Shown piece by piece: positions 34,804 to 43,486 of a stretch of 64,000 bases of DNA (positions within the stretch are counted from its first letter, which is position 1; each line of letters starts with the position of its first letter). The notes under the pieces are model-generated. The model searched no databases and was not told where the DNA came from. It saw only the letters and a program-made list of their open reading frames with translations. A program made the position numbers and the translations under genes. Source of the stretch: Palsa-504 sp963839095 (GTDB taxonomy: Bacteria; Actinomycetota; Actinomycetes; Streptosporangiales; Streptosporangiaceae). The DNA lies in contig CAWIUF010000024.1 of NCBI GenBank assembly GCA_963839095.1, forward strand, positions 186,001 to 250,000, read 5' to 3'.

Positions 34804-36280
34804 TCAGTGTGACGGGGTGGAGCGGGCGTGACGGAGCAGGATGACGGCGAGCAGGGCCAGGACGAGCGCGACCGCGACGCTGACGGCGGCGGCGGTGCCG
34901 AGCCCGTAGGCGAACGCCTGCCGGGCGGGGACGGCGCGGGCGACCTGGCCGCGGTTCGCGGCGGCGGCGATGCTGCCGAGGACGGCGACGCCGAGGGCGA
35001 AGCCGAGCTCGCTGGCGGTCTCCGATACCGAGGACGCCGACCCGCCGGCTTGCGGGCGGCACCGAGCCGATGATCAGGTCGGTGCCCAGCACCCAGGCCG
35101 GGGTGACCCCGGCGAAGACGATGACGACACCGGCCACGGCGACCGCGGGCCCGGGGCCGGCGTGGACCTGGGTCAGCAGCCAGAACCCGGCCGCGGAGAC
35201 CGCCAGGCCGCCGCCGATCACGTATCCCGGCCGGATGCGCCGCACCACGAGCGGGCACAGCAGCGAGCAGGCGATCATCGCGGCCGGGTCGGGCAGGGAC
35301 CACAGCCCGGCCCGCAGCGGCGACAGGCCGGCCACCAGCTGCAGGTACTGCGCGAACAGGAAGCCGATCCCGCCGGAGACGGCTCCGGCGGCGAGCAGGA
35401 TGCCGACGGCGGCGGTGAAGGCCGGGTACCGGAACAGGCGCAGGTCGAGCAGCGGGCTGGCCGCCGACCGCTGGCGCCGCACGAACAGCGCGCCGCAGGC
35501 CAGGCCGGCGACCAGGGCGAGGACCGCGGGTCCGGTCGGGCCCGACCGGGTCAGGGTCTTCAGGCCGTAGATGGCCGGCAGCACGGCGGCCAGCGACAGG
35601 GCCACGCTGACCAGGTCCAGCCGGCCCTGCGCCGGGTCCCGGTGCTCAGGCAGCAGCAGGGGCGCGGCGATGACCAGGACGGCCATGACGGGCAGGCCGA
35701 TCAGGAAGACCGAGCCCCACCAGAAGAACTGCAGCAGGACGCCGCCGAGGACCGGGCCGATGGCGGTGCCCGCCAGCAGGCAGGCCGCCCACAGGCTGAC
35801 CGCGGAGGTCCGCTGGCCGGGGTGGCGGAACATGGTGCTGATCAGGCCCAGCGTCGAGGGCATCAGCGTCGCCCCGGCGATACCCAGCAGCGCCCGCGCC
35901 GCGATCAGCAGGCCGGGCGAGGACGAGTAGGCGGCGGCCACCGAGGCGAGCCCGAACGCGGCCGCCCCGGCCGTCAGCAGGCGGCGCCGGCCGATCCGGT
36001 TGCCCAGCGCGCCCATGGTGACCAGGAAGCCGGCCACCATGAAGCCGTAGATGTCGGTGATCCACAGCAGCTGGCTGCCGCTGGGCCGCAGGCCCGCGGA
36101 CAGCCGCGGCAGGGCCAGGAACAGCACGCTGAAATCCATCGCCGCCAGCAGGGTGGGCAGGGCGAGCACGGCCAGGCCCAGCCATTCGCGCCGGGTGGCG
36201 CGCGGCTCGCCAGCCGGTGGCGCGGCTGGCGGTGTTGCCGCCGGCGATGCGGGTGGCCTGGCTACGAGGGTCTCGGTCAT
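34804..36280 (-). CDS. MFS transporter, DHA2 (14-TMS drug efflux) type, frameshift near the 3' end
   Basis: The first 410 residues are a clean DHA2 exporter: AMDFSVLFLALPRLSAGL (helix 1), WITDIYGFMVAGFLVTMGAL, GNRIGRRRLLTAGAAAFGLA and many further helices. After IIGSVPP the frame turns Arg-rich. One base restored near 35058 continues it with SASSVSETASELGFALGVAV and a last helix ending at the stop in 34804. The SASSVSETASELG motif is the expected DHA2 sequence at that place, so the shift is certain. It is in line with the SDR gene downstream and divergent from the BTAD regulator at 36382. Confidence 0.85.
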
Positions 36281-36381
36281 CGTCAGCTCCCTGGGTTAGG
36301 TTTGGGCTGATCTCTACGTTGCCGGGGGGCGCTTACGGTCTGCTGCTCATCCGCTGACGGTCGCCCGGTTAGCCTGGCTGC

Positions 36382-39300
36382 ATGCGCTTCGGGGTGCTCG
36401 GCCCGCTGGCGGTCTGGACGCGGGCCGGCGAGCAGCTCACGGTGCCCGGGCTCAAGGTCCGGGCACTGCTGGCCGACCTGCTGGTCCACGCGGGCCAGCC
36501 GGTGTCCGCGGACCGGCTGGTCGACGACCTGTGGGGCGAGCGGGCGCCAGCCGATCCCGCCGGAGCCCTGCAGGCCAAGGTCTCGCAGCTGCGCCGGGTG
36601 CTGGCGGCGGCCGAACACGATGGCCGCGAGCTGGTCGAGTACCGCCCGCCCGGCTACCGGCTGCGGGCCTTCGGTGACATGACCGACGCGGGCCAGTTCG
36701 GGGAACTGCTGCGCCGGGCCCGGGCGACCGGCGACCCCCGGGCCCGGGCCGCCCTGCTGACCGAAGCCCTCGGCCTGTGGCGGGGCGGCGCGTTCGCCGA
36801 CTTCGGCGACCAGCTCTTCACCCAGGCCGCGGCGGGCCGGCTGGAGGAGGAACGGCTGGTCGCGCTGGAGGAGCAGGCCGAAGCCCGCCTCGAGCTGGGC
36901 GACCACGCCCGGCTGGCGGGCGAGCTGGGCGAGCTGGTGGCGCGGCATCCGCTGCGGGAACGGCTGCGGGCGGCGCAGCTGACGGCGCTTTACCGGGCCG
37001 GACGGCCCAGTGAGGCGCTGGAAAGCTACCGGGAGCTGCGGCAGCGTCTGGCCGGCGAGCTGGGCCTGGATCCGGGGCCGGAGCTGACCGCGCTGCAGCA
37101 GGCGATCCTGGTCCAGGATCCCGCCCTGCGGGCGCCGGCCGAGGCTGCGGTGATGGTTCCGGCGATGACGAATGTGCCTGCCTCGTTCGGTGAATTGGTG
37201 GGGAGGGAACGGGCGGTGAGCGAGGTACGGACGTTGCTTGGCTCCGGCCGGCTCGTCACCCTCACCGGGCCGGGCGGGGTGGGCAAGACGCGGCTGGCGC
37301 TGGCGGTGGCCGCGCAGGCGGCCGGTGATTACCCGGACGGGACGTGGCTGGCCGAGCTGGCCGCGGAGGCCGGTGACGCCGCGGTGGCCGAGCTCGTGTC
37401 GGCCGCGGTGGGCCTCGGCGACAGCGCCGGGCCGGGTCCGCTGGCCGACCGGCTGGCCGGCGCGCTGGGGTCCCGGCGGCTGCTGCTGGTGCTGGACAAC
37501 TGCGAGCACGTGATCGGGCCGGTCGCCGCGCTGGCCGGGCGGCTGCTGCGGGCCGGGCCGGGGGTCCGGATCCTGGCCACCAGCCAGGAGCCGCTGGCCA
37601 TCGGCGGCGAGCAGCTCTGGGAGGTCCCGCCGCTCGCGGAGGCGGACGCGGCGCGGTTGTTCGCCGCCCGGGCGGCCGCGGCCGTCCCCGGGTTCGCCGT
37701 GGACGCGGGCAACGCCGGCGCGGTCGCCAGCATCTGCCGGCGGCTGGACGGGATACCGCTCGCGCTCGAGCTGGCGGCGGCCCGGGTCCGCGCCCTCGGG
37801 GTGCACACGCTGGCCGGCCGGCTCGACGACCGGTTCCGGCTGCTCACCGCGGGCCAGCGGGGTGCTCCGGCGCGGCAGCGGACGCTGCGCGCGATGATCG
37901 ACTGGAGCTGGGAGCTGGCCACCGAGCCGGAACGCGTCGTGCTGCGCCGGCTGTCCGTGCACGCGGACGGCTGCACGCTGACGGCGGCCGAGCAGACCTG
38001 CGCGGGCGAGGGCCTGGACCAGGCCGACATCGCCGACCTGCTGGCCCGGCTGGTGGACCGGTCCCTGGTCGCGGTGACGGCCGAGGGGACGGACGAGCCG
38101 CGTTACCGGCTGCTCGAATCCGTGGCGGCCTACGGCACCGAGCGGCTGCGCGAGGCGGGCGAGCTCGCCGAGCGGCAGCGGCGGCACCGCGAGTTCTACA
38201 CCGCCTTGGCCGAACGGGCCGGCGCGAGCTGCGCGGCCCGGATCAGCAGCGGTGGCTTTGTCGCCTGGATCGGGAGGCCGCGAATATTCATAGCGCGCTG
38301 GAGGGATCGCTTGGTCAGCGCGAGGCGTCGGCGGCGTTGCGGCTGGCGGGTGCGATGACCTGGTACTGGTTCCTGCGCGGGCGGCTGACCGAGGCGCGGC
38401 GGGCGCTGTCGTCGGCGCTGGCCCTGGACGGTGCCGGTCCTGGCCGGGCCTTCGCGACGGCGTGGCTGGGCGGGATCACGCTGCTAGCCGGGGGTTCGGC
38501 TGACGATGCCTTGACGGCCTTGGCGCCTTATGGTGACGTGGACGACCCGGCCGGGCGGGCCGAGGCGCAGTGGTTCCTCGGCTTCGGCACCTCCGACTTC
38601 GGGGACCTGTCGGTGAGCGAGGAGCTGACCGGGCAGGCGCTGGCCGCCTTCGGGGCCAGCGGGGACCGGTGGGGCACCGCGGCGGCGCTCAGTACCCGGG
38701 CGAAGCACGCTTCTATCCGGGGCGACCTCGACGCGGTCCGCGAGCACGGGCAGCGGAGCCTCTCGCTGTTCCGCGAGCTGGGCGACCGCTGGGGCCAGCT
38801 GCAGGCTACCGAGTGGCTGGGCGCGCGGTGCGAGACCGTCGGCGACTACGAGCAGGGCCGGCGGCTGCACGCCGAGGGGCTGCGGATGGCCCGCGAACTC
38901 GGCCTGTGGCCGCAGGCCGCCGACCGGCTGACCTGGCTCGGCCGGATCGCGATCCTGACCGGCGACTACGCGCAGGCGCGGGAACTGCTCGGGGAGGCCC
39001 GGCGGCTCGCGGTCGAGCGGGATTACAAGCCGGGAGAAGTGTTCGCCGACATCAGCCTGGGTGCGCTCGCCCGGCGGGAAGGGGATCTCGACGGCGCCGA
39101 GGCTGTTCTGCACGCTGTTCTCGACTGGCACCGGCGGATGGGCCACGGGCCCGACGTCGCGAAGGCGATGGTGCTGACCGAGCTGGGTCTGGTCGCTTCG
39201 CAGCGCGGCGATCTCGCGGCCGCCCGCAGGTTCGGCGACGAGGCCCTGGCCATTGCCCGCGGGCTCGGCGATCCCCTCGGCATCGGGCTGGGCCTGGGGC

Positions 39301-39401
39301 GTCAGCGGCTCTGGGCCGGAACGGGTAGCGCCGGAAGGGGAAGCGGCAGGGCCGGGAGCTCGTCGAGGCTGACCGCGTTGTGCGGCTTGGCGGCGCAGTA
39401 G
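36382..39401 (+). CDS. BTAD/AfsR-type transcriptional regulator with NB-ARC-like ATPase and TPRs, frameshifted and 3'-truncated
   Basis: Residues 1-95 form the OmpR-like DNA-binding domain (MRFGVLGPLAVWTRAG, SADRLVDDLWGERAP), 96-245 the BTAD domain, and about 275-560 an NTPase with P-loop LTGPGGVGKTRLALAV and Walker B LLLVLDNCEHV. TPRs follow. Near 38226 one base is missing: the ATPase part ends in one frame and GPDQQRWLCRLDREAANIHS resumes in another, running to TPRs up to 39290. There the repeat series stops abruptly at GLGDPLGIGLGLG and 100 bases of antisense sequence from the next gene follow, so the normal C-terminal end is lost. Such regulators drive antibiotic or stress genes; it is divergent from the MFS/SDR pair. 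Confidence 0.85.
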
Positions 39402-39898
39402 GCGGCGAACTGCTCGTCGGTCTTGCGGCCGAAGTAGTCGGCGTGCAGGGTGCGCTCGCCCTGGTAGTCCATGAACGGCACGGCGAATCCGCAGGTGTCG
39501 CTGATCAGCTCGGCGGTCACCTTGATGATGGCCCGGACGCCGTGGGCGTCCGCGGCGGCGAAGCGGCCGATCAGTTCGGGCCAGCGCGGGTCGTCGCGGA
39601 AGACGGGCTCGCCGCTCCCGTGGATCCGCACGATGGACGGCGGCCCGGTGAACGCGCACCACATCAGCGTGATCCGGCCGTTCTCGCGCAGGTGGGCCAG
39701 GGTCTCGGCGTGGCTTCCGCCGAAGTCCAGGTAGGCCACGGTCTGCGGGTCGAGCACGGTCAGCGAGCCGGAACGGCCCTTCGGGGAGAGGTTGACGTGG
39801 CCGTCGCCAGCGAGCGGCGCTGTGGCTACGAAGAAGACCGGCTGCTGCTCGATGAAGTCCCGCAGCCGGTCGCCGATCCGCTCGTACACCTTGCCCAT
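39302..39898 (-). CDS. Pyridoxamine-5'-phosphate-oxidase-like flavin/F420 protein
   Basis: A split-barrel protein of 198 residues: FFVATAPLAGDGHVNLSPKG, TVAYLDFGGSHAETLAHL, RITLMWCAFTGPPSIVRIHG and SDTCGFAVPFMDYQGER. This set of motifs belongs to PPOX-class proteins that bind FMN or F420. ATG 39898 with AGGGGGT upstream was chosen. The 3' end overlaps the truncated tail of the BTAD regulator by 100 bases on the opposite strand. Two palindromes with GTCTC/GAGAC arms lie 30-60 bases upstream, so a TetR-type regulator encoded elsewhere likely controls it. Confidence 0.88.
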   Translation of the reverse strand: MGKVYERIGDRLRDFIEQQPVFFVATAPLAGDGHVNLSPKGRSGSLTVLDPQTVAYLDFGGSHAETLAHLRENGRITLMWCAFTGPPSIVRIHGSGEPVFRDDPRWPELIGRFAAADAHGVRAIIKVTAELISDTCGFAVPFMDYQGERTLHADYFGRKTDEQFAAYCAAKPHNAVSLDELPALPLPLPALPVPAQSR

Positions 39899-39927
39899 TG
39901 CTGGCGCACCCCCTGCCTCGCTGGCTC

Positions 39928-39957
39928 TTTGTCTCGTATGGTGAGACAAAATGTCTC
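39928..39957. promoter_or_regulatory. Overlapping GAGAC palindromes upstream of the PPOX gene
   Basis: TTTGTCTC (39928-39935) mirrors GAGACAAA (39943-39950), and GAGACAAAATGTCTC (39943-39957) is itself a perfect palindrome. Three half-sites in a row suggest two repressor dimers. No regulator gene is adjacent. Confidence 0.75.
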
Positions 39958-40032
39958 GTAATCTTGTAATAGACCGTAGCACGGTGGCCCGGAAAGGGCG
40001 ATCGGTTAACCTCTGGGACGAGGAGGACTGCC

Positions 40033-40396
40033 ATGCCGAGAGCCGCTGACCCGACCCCGGACCAGCCGATCAGCCGTACGGTGCTCACGGACGTGCAGTT
40101 GCGGCCGGTGAAGGACACCGGCCACGTCGAGATCCGCGAGATCAGGATCGCGCCCGGCCATGCGGCGGGGCTTCACGTGCACAACGGGCCGGTGGTGGGG
40201 AGCATCGTGGCGGGTTCGGTGGTCTACCAGATCGAGGGCCAGCCGTCCGACGGTCTTGGCGGCCGGGGACGTGTTCTTCGAGCCTGAGGGCGAGCGGATC
40301 GCGCGGTTCGACGCCCGGGATGATGGCGTCACGTTTCTCGCGTACTTCCTGCTGTCGCCGGGCCAGGAGGCCCAGCTGACTTTCCCTGACCGTTAG
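40033..40396 (+). CDS. Cupin-domain protein, single frameshift
   Basis: The first frame gives VEIREIRIAPGHAAGLHVHN, then GPVVGSIVAGSVVYQIEGQP, with the metal-type HxH of a small cupin barrel. Near 40250 the frame shifts by one base and continues LAAGDVFFEPEGERIARFDA and FLAYFLLSPGQEAQLTFPDR to the stop at 40396. The joined protein is about 120 residues, a normal length. Metal or small-ligand binding is likely; the reaction is unknown. A weak AGGAGG lies before ATG 40033. It is divergent from the PPOX gene across the GAGAC operator. Confidence 0.8.
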
Positions 40397-40407
40397 GCTG
40401 CGGTTTG

Positions 40408-40570
40408 TGAACGTAGGGCGGGTCAGCAGCGCTGCCCTGATGCTGTCCGGGGTGGCGGCGGTCGTGAACCCGCGGGGGGTGGCGGAGCGCTGCACCTGGC
40501 GCCCGGTGACGCGCGCGGGGTGACCGAGACGCGGCCGGGCTGGGCGGGACGTACGCGGCGCGCTGCGGGC
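40408..40570 (+). pseudogene. Remnant of a small DUF4345-like membrane protein gene
   Basis: From GTG 40408 the frame reads MLSGVAAVVNPRGVAE and, after a one-base shift, ALHLAPGDARGVTETR, then a further shift to AGLGGTYAA. The PRGVAE...RGxxExRAGLGGTY pattern resembles the first third of DUF4345-type proteins. The rest is missing: the sequence runs into a GC-rich tract and the hairpin element at 40610. A short dead gene cut by a repeat is the best reading. Confidence 0.5.
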
Positions 40571-40609
40571 GGGTAGGCGGGGGCGCCGTTAGCCAGCCGG
40601 GTGGGCCGG

Positions 40610-40752
40610 ATAACACGGTGGATTCGCATTACCCGGTGGAAATGAACCCCTGATAGGGGGTCGATCCACCGCGTAGGGCGAATCCACCGCGCTATTCCCT
40701 GCGCCGCACATCAGCGGGCACCGGGTCCTCAAGGATTCCTGCCAGTTACACC
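40610..40752. repeat. Dispersed structured repeat, copy B (nested hairpin element)
   Basis: About 143 bp aligning end to end with copy A at 11385-11526. The outer stem is CGGTGGATTCGC (40616-40627) with GCGAATCCACCG (40678-40689), 12 bp perfect. The middle stem is CGGTGGA (40634-40640) with TCCACCG (40665-40671), and the inner stem ACCCC (40646-40650) with GGGGT (40657-40661). After the hairpin both copies share the AGCGGGCACC block. A 10-base sequence CAGCCGGGTG occurs just outside on both sides (40594-40603 and 40766-40775). Confidence 0.75.
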
Positions 40753-40764
40753 GCAGCCGAGGCG

Positions 40765-41394
40765 TCAGCCGGGTGAGCGGGAGGGCGGGTTACACCGGCT
40801 GGCTGCAGTCCTGACGGCGCATGAGCCGAGGGTGGCCGCGCGAGCCTGCAGGTCGTGCAGGCTCGCGTGCGCGATCTCGGTGAAGGGCTGCCGGTTGTCC
40901 GGGGCGGCCCAGCGCGCGTAGGCCGTGCTGAAGGCCAGAACGCCTATCTCGGCGGCCAGCCGCGCGGTCGTCTCGTCGGCGCCGCGGGCGCGGAGGGCGT
41001 CGGCCATGACCGAGGCGAGGCGGGCCCGCTTGAGCAACTCGCGTTCCTGCAGGTCGCTGTGGGCCGCGATGATCGCTCGCCGTTGCGGGGCGAGGTCGTG
41101 GCGCTCCGGGGTGAAGGCGGCCGCGGCGGCTTCCAGCGCGGCGGCCAGGCAGCCGGCGACGGTCGTCGCGGGCGGGGCGGCCCGGATCGCGTCGCTGAAG
41201 ACTGCCGCGAGGAAGTCCTGCCCGCCGAACAGCACCTCGCGCTTATCGGCGAAGTGCCGGAAGAACGTGCTCTTGGTCAGCCCGGCGCGGTCCGCGATCT
41301 GCGCGACGGTGGTGGCGTCGTACCCGTGCTCGGCGAACAGGGCGAGCGCGGCACGCTCGAGGCGCTCGCGAGCGTTCGGTTCCCATCGGGCCAT
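40765..41394 (-). CDS. TetR/AcrR-family repressor of the divergent epimerase-like gene
   Basis: The helix-turn-helix is at residues 8-55 (NARERLERAALALFAEHGYD, TTVAQIADRAGLTKSTFFRHF), followed by a helical ligand domain of standard size. The protein is 209 residues; its last 20 are basic/polar. It is divergent from an NAD-dependent epimerase-like gene, and two 23-bp palindromes of identical geometry lie in between (41408-41461). Autoregulation and control of the epimerase-like gene are expected. The inducer is unknown. The 3' end lies just beyond repeat copy B. Confidence 0.9.
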   Translation of the reverse strand: MARWEPNARERLERAALALFAEHGYDATTVAQIADRAGLTKSTFFRHFADKREVLFGGQDFLAAVFSDAIRAAPPATTVAGCLAAALEAAAAAFTPERHDLAPQRRAIIAAHSDLQERELLKRARLASVMADALRARGADETTARLAAEIGVLAFSTAYARWAAPDNRQPFTEIAHASLHDLQARAATLGSCAVRTAASRCNPPSRSPG

Positions 41395-41407
41395 AGTGAC
41401 ATCTTAG

Positions 41408-41461
41408 GTGATGGCACTGAGTCCCATCACTTGCTAGAGTGATGGGACCGGGTCTCATCAC
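41408..41461. promoter_or_regulatory. Two tandem 23-bp palindromic TetR operators
   Basis: Site 1 (41408-41430) has arms GTGATGG and CCATCAC; site 2 (41439-41461) has arms GTGATG and CATCAC with the same spacing. The centres are 31 bases apart, about three helical turns, so two dimers could bind the same face of the DNA. Confidence 0.85.
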
Positions 41462-41502
41462 TGACCTGGCCAGGTCCTCACCGCGGACCCCAGGGAGTTT
41501 CC

Positions 41503-42408
41503 ATGCGTGTTTTCGTCACCGGCGCGTCCGGTCATATCGCCTCGGCTGTCATTCCCGAGCTCATCGCCGCCGGGCACGACGTCACCGGCCTGGCACGATC
41601 AGAGCAGGCCGCGGCGGCCGTGACCGCGTTCGGCGCCACGCCGCACCGGGGTGACCTCGATGACCTCGACGGGCTGACGAAGGCGGCCGCGGACTCCGAC
41701 GGCGTCGTCCACCTCGCGTTCAAGCACGACGTGATGCGGACCGGGAACTTCGCCGGCGCCGTCGCCGCGGAACTCGCCGTCGTGCGCGCCCTCGGTGACG
41801 GGCTCGCCGGAACCGGCAAGCCCCTGGTCGGGTCGTCGGGCACCCTCATGCTCGCGCACCTGGGCCGGACGGGCACCGAAGAGGATGCGGCCGTCCCTGG
41901 CGGCCGCGGTGACGCGGAGATCGCCATGGTCGGCCTCGCGGCCCGGGACGTGCGGTCCTCGGTCGTGCGGATCCCGCCTATCACCCACAGCGTGCTGGAC
42001 CGGCACGGCTTCGCCCGGACCCTGATCGCCATCGCCCGGCAGACGGGCGTGTCCGGCTACGCCGGGGACGGGGCGAACCGGTGGCCCGCCGGGCACACCC
42101 TCGACGTCGGCCATCTCTACCGCCTGGCGCTCGAGAGCGCGCCGGCTGGCACCGCGTGGCACGCGGCCGGGGACGAGGGCATCCCGATGCGCCAGATCGC
42201 CCAGAGCATCGGCGACCACCTGGGCATACCCGCCGAGAGCATCCCGGACGGCCGGCTGGAGGCGCACTTCGGGTTCCTGGCCGGGCTGATCGCGCTCGAC
42301 AACCCGACGTCTACGGTCACGACCCGGCGGGTGCTGGGATGGGAACCCACCCATCCCGGCCTGCTCGCCGACTTCGACGAGGGCGACTACTTCGCTGCCG
42401 GCGGGTGA
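41503..42408 (+). CDS. NAD-dependent epimerase/dehydratase (extended SDR) family protein
   Basis: A 301-residue protein with the NAD loop MRVFVTGASGHIASAVIPEL at the very N-terminus, typical of atypical/extended SDRs. It continues LARSEQAAAAVTAFGATPHR and VVHLAFKHD and ends AHFGFLAGLIALDNPTSTVT, RRVLGWEPTHPGLLADFDEG, the pattern of a well-known family of nucleoside-diphosphate-sugar-epimerase-like proteins. No classical Tyr-x3-Lys is apparent in the expected place. It is divergent from the TetR gene with paired operators, and its last 22 bases overlap the convergent DUF1275 fragment. Confidence 0.9.
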   Translation: MRVFVTGASGHIASAVIPELIAAGHDVTGLARSEQAAAAVTAFGATPHRGDLDDLDGLTKAAADSDGVVHLAFKHDVMRTGNFAGAVAAELAVVRALGDGLAGTGKPLVGSSGTLMLAHLGRTGTEEDAAVPGGRGDAEIAMVGLAARDVRSSVVRIPPITHSVLDRHGFARTLIAIARQTGVSGYAGDGANRWPAGHTLDVGHLYRLALESAPAGTAWHAAGDEGIPMRQIAQSIGDHLGIPAESIPDGRLEAHFGFLAGLIALDNPTSTVTTRRVLGWEPTHPGLLADFDEGDYFAAGG

Positions 42409-42695
42409 ATCCAGGCCGGATTGGTTCGTCCGGTCAGGTAGCTCACCGCGGCGCCCAGTCCGATCACGGCCAGCGCGATGGCGAGCGCGTCATAGGGTCG
42501 GGCGTCCCGGATGAGGGCGGCGCCGAGGAGGGCGCCCGCGAGCATGGCGACGCCGAGAACCAGGCAGCTGAACGCGTCCACCAGGCCGGTAACCACCGTC
42601 ATGCTGACCAGCAGGGGCGGCAGCGGGCCATGCCGTCCGGCCCGGTCGGGCACGACCGTATCGCGGATCTCCGCGAGGAACGAGGCTGCACTCAT
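42387..42695 (-). CDS. DUF1275 (YoaK)-like membrane protein with an internal deletion
   Basis: The 102-residue product joins the start of a DUF1275 protein (PLLVSMTVVTGLVDAFSCLV) directly to its end (AMLAGALLGAALIRDARPYD, then two hydrophobic stretches). Normal members have about 220-240 residues, so about half, the middle helices, is missing, yet the frame is kept. Its ATG overlaps the stop of the VapC gene (ATGA), so it is translated after the toxin. It is probably a non-functional membrane remnant, or a shortened protein that gained a new role. Confidence 0.65.
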   Translation of the reverse strand: MSAASFLAEIRDTVVPDRAGRHGPLPPLLVSMTVVTGLVDAFSCLVLGVAMLAGALLGAALIRDARPYDALAIALAVIGLGAAVSYLTGRTNPAWIHPPAAK

Positions 42696-43114
42696 GACTC
42701 GGTCGCTGCGAAGGGGTTGAGAACCTGGACCCCGGTCAGTTCGAAGTCCTTGACGTTACGGGTGACCATGGTCAAGCCGTGCACCCGCGCTGTGGCTGCG
42801 ATGAGCGCATCGATCATCGGGAGGGGCTTCGCGTACTGCTGACGACCCCAGGCGGCGGCCACCGGGATGGTGACCGGGAGAACCCGGTCTTCGAACCCGG
42901 CCTGCACATCCTTGAGCCAACGTTCCAGGGCCGCGGCCTGGTGCCGATCCCCCCGGCCGCGTACTTTCGCGATCCCCTGCTCGATCTCGCCTAGGGTTAG
43001 CACGGAGACGTACAGCCGATCCGACGGCGTGGCCGCGAACCAGCCGGCGACGCCCGCCGCCGGCTGACGCTTGCGCGTTTCCGACAGGACGTTGGTGTCG
43101 AGCAGGTAGGTCAC
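42692..43114 (-). CDS. vapC: PIN-domain toxin, VapC type
   Basis: The 140-residue protein shows the PIN RNase pattern: MTYLLDTNVLSETRK (first acidic residue), SVLTLGEIEQGIAKVRG (Glu), and PMIDALIAATARVHGLTMVT, RNVKDFELTGV (two more Asp). These four acidic residues bind the metal for RNA cleavage. It overlaps the antitoxin gene upstream by ATGA, the standard order for a type II toxin-antitoxin pair. The toxin would cut tRNA or other RNA when the antitoxin is degraded. All catalytic residues are present, so it looks active. Confidence 0.92.
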   Translation of the reverse strand: MTYLLDTNVLSETRKRQPAAGVAGWFAATPSDRLYVSVLTLGEIEQGIAKVRGRGDRHQAAALERWLKDVQAGFEDRVLPVTIPVAAAWGRQQYAKPLPMIDALIAATARVHGLTMVTRNVKDFELTGVQVLNPFAATES

Positions 43115-43407
43115 GTGGCCGTCTCGAGGTCGACCTCGCGCCCGAGGTCGGCCTTGCGCTCGGCCTCGACTTCCGCGAAGACATCAGCAGCGCCATCGTC
43201 GAACTTCGGACCACCGAGGAGGACACCCGCAAGGTCCACCGCAGGCCGGGTAAGCCGGTGATACTCACTGATATCCACGACGACCGCAACATCCTCACCA
43301 TGCCGGGTAATGACCTGTGGCCCTTCGCTCGTCACCGCGCGGATCATCTCGCTGAAGCGCTGCTTGGCATCCTGGATCTGCCAGTGATCGGGAGTTGGTG
43401 ACGCCAT
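43111..43407 (-). CDS. Phd/YefM-family antitoxin
   Basis: A 98-residue protein with the Phd/YefM N-terminal DNA-binding fold: WQIQDAKQRFSEMIRAVTSE, PQVITRHGEDVAVVVDISEY. The C-terminal acidic part (DDGAADVFAEVEAERKADLG) would wrap around and inhibit the PIN toxin encoded next. The ATG at 43407 has a GGGGAGG ribosome site. Its stop overlaps the toxin start by 4 bases. The palindrome at 43434-43445 upstream is a likely autoregulatory site. Confidence 0.92.
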   Translation of the reverse strand: MASPTPDHWQIQDAKQRFSEMIRAVTSEGPQVITRHGEDVAVVVDISEYHRLTRPAVDLAGVLLGGPKFDDGAADVFAEVEAERKADLGREVDLETAT

Positions 43408-43420
43408 GAGCGCCTCCCCA

Positions 43421-43448
43421 AATCTGGCTAGTCCTGTCTAGACAGATT
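43421..43448. promoter_or_regulatory. Palindromic operator of the toxin-antitoxin operon
   Basis: CTGTCTAGACAG (43434-43445) is a perfect 12-bp palindrome, and AATCTG (43421-43426) is mirrored by CAGATT (43443-43448). It lies 14-41 bases upstream of the antitoxin start, where Phd-type antitoxins bind to control their own operon. Confidence 0.75.
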
Positions 43449-43486
43449 CTGAACCCTGCACGGGTCGCGGACGTTGAGGGAAACGG

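Noticed and set aside
33996..35303. 435-codon frame as an SDR with a long N-terminal extension
   Set aside because: The first 180 codons are the wrong frame of the MFS gene end and of the SDR start; the true SDR starts at 34779 with one frameshift.
36283..38187. 634-codon minus-strand frame opposite the BTAD regulator
   Set aside because: It is antisense to a well-supported regulator and is Pro/Arg/Gly-rich without motifs.
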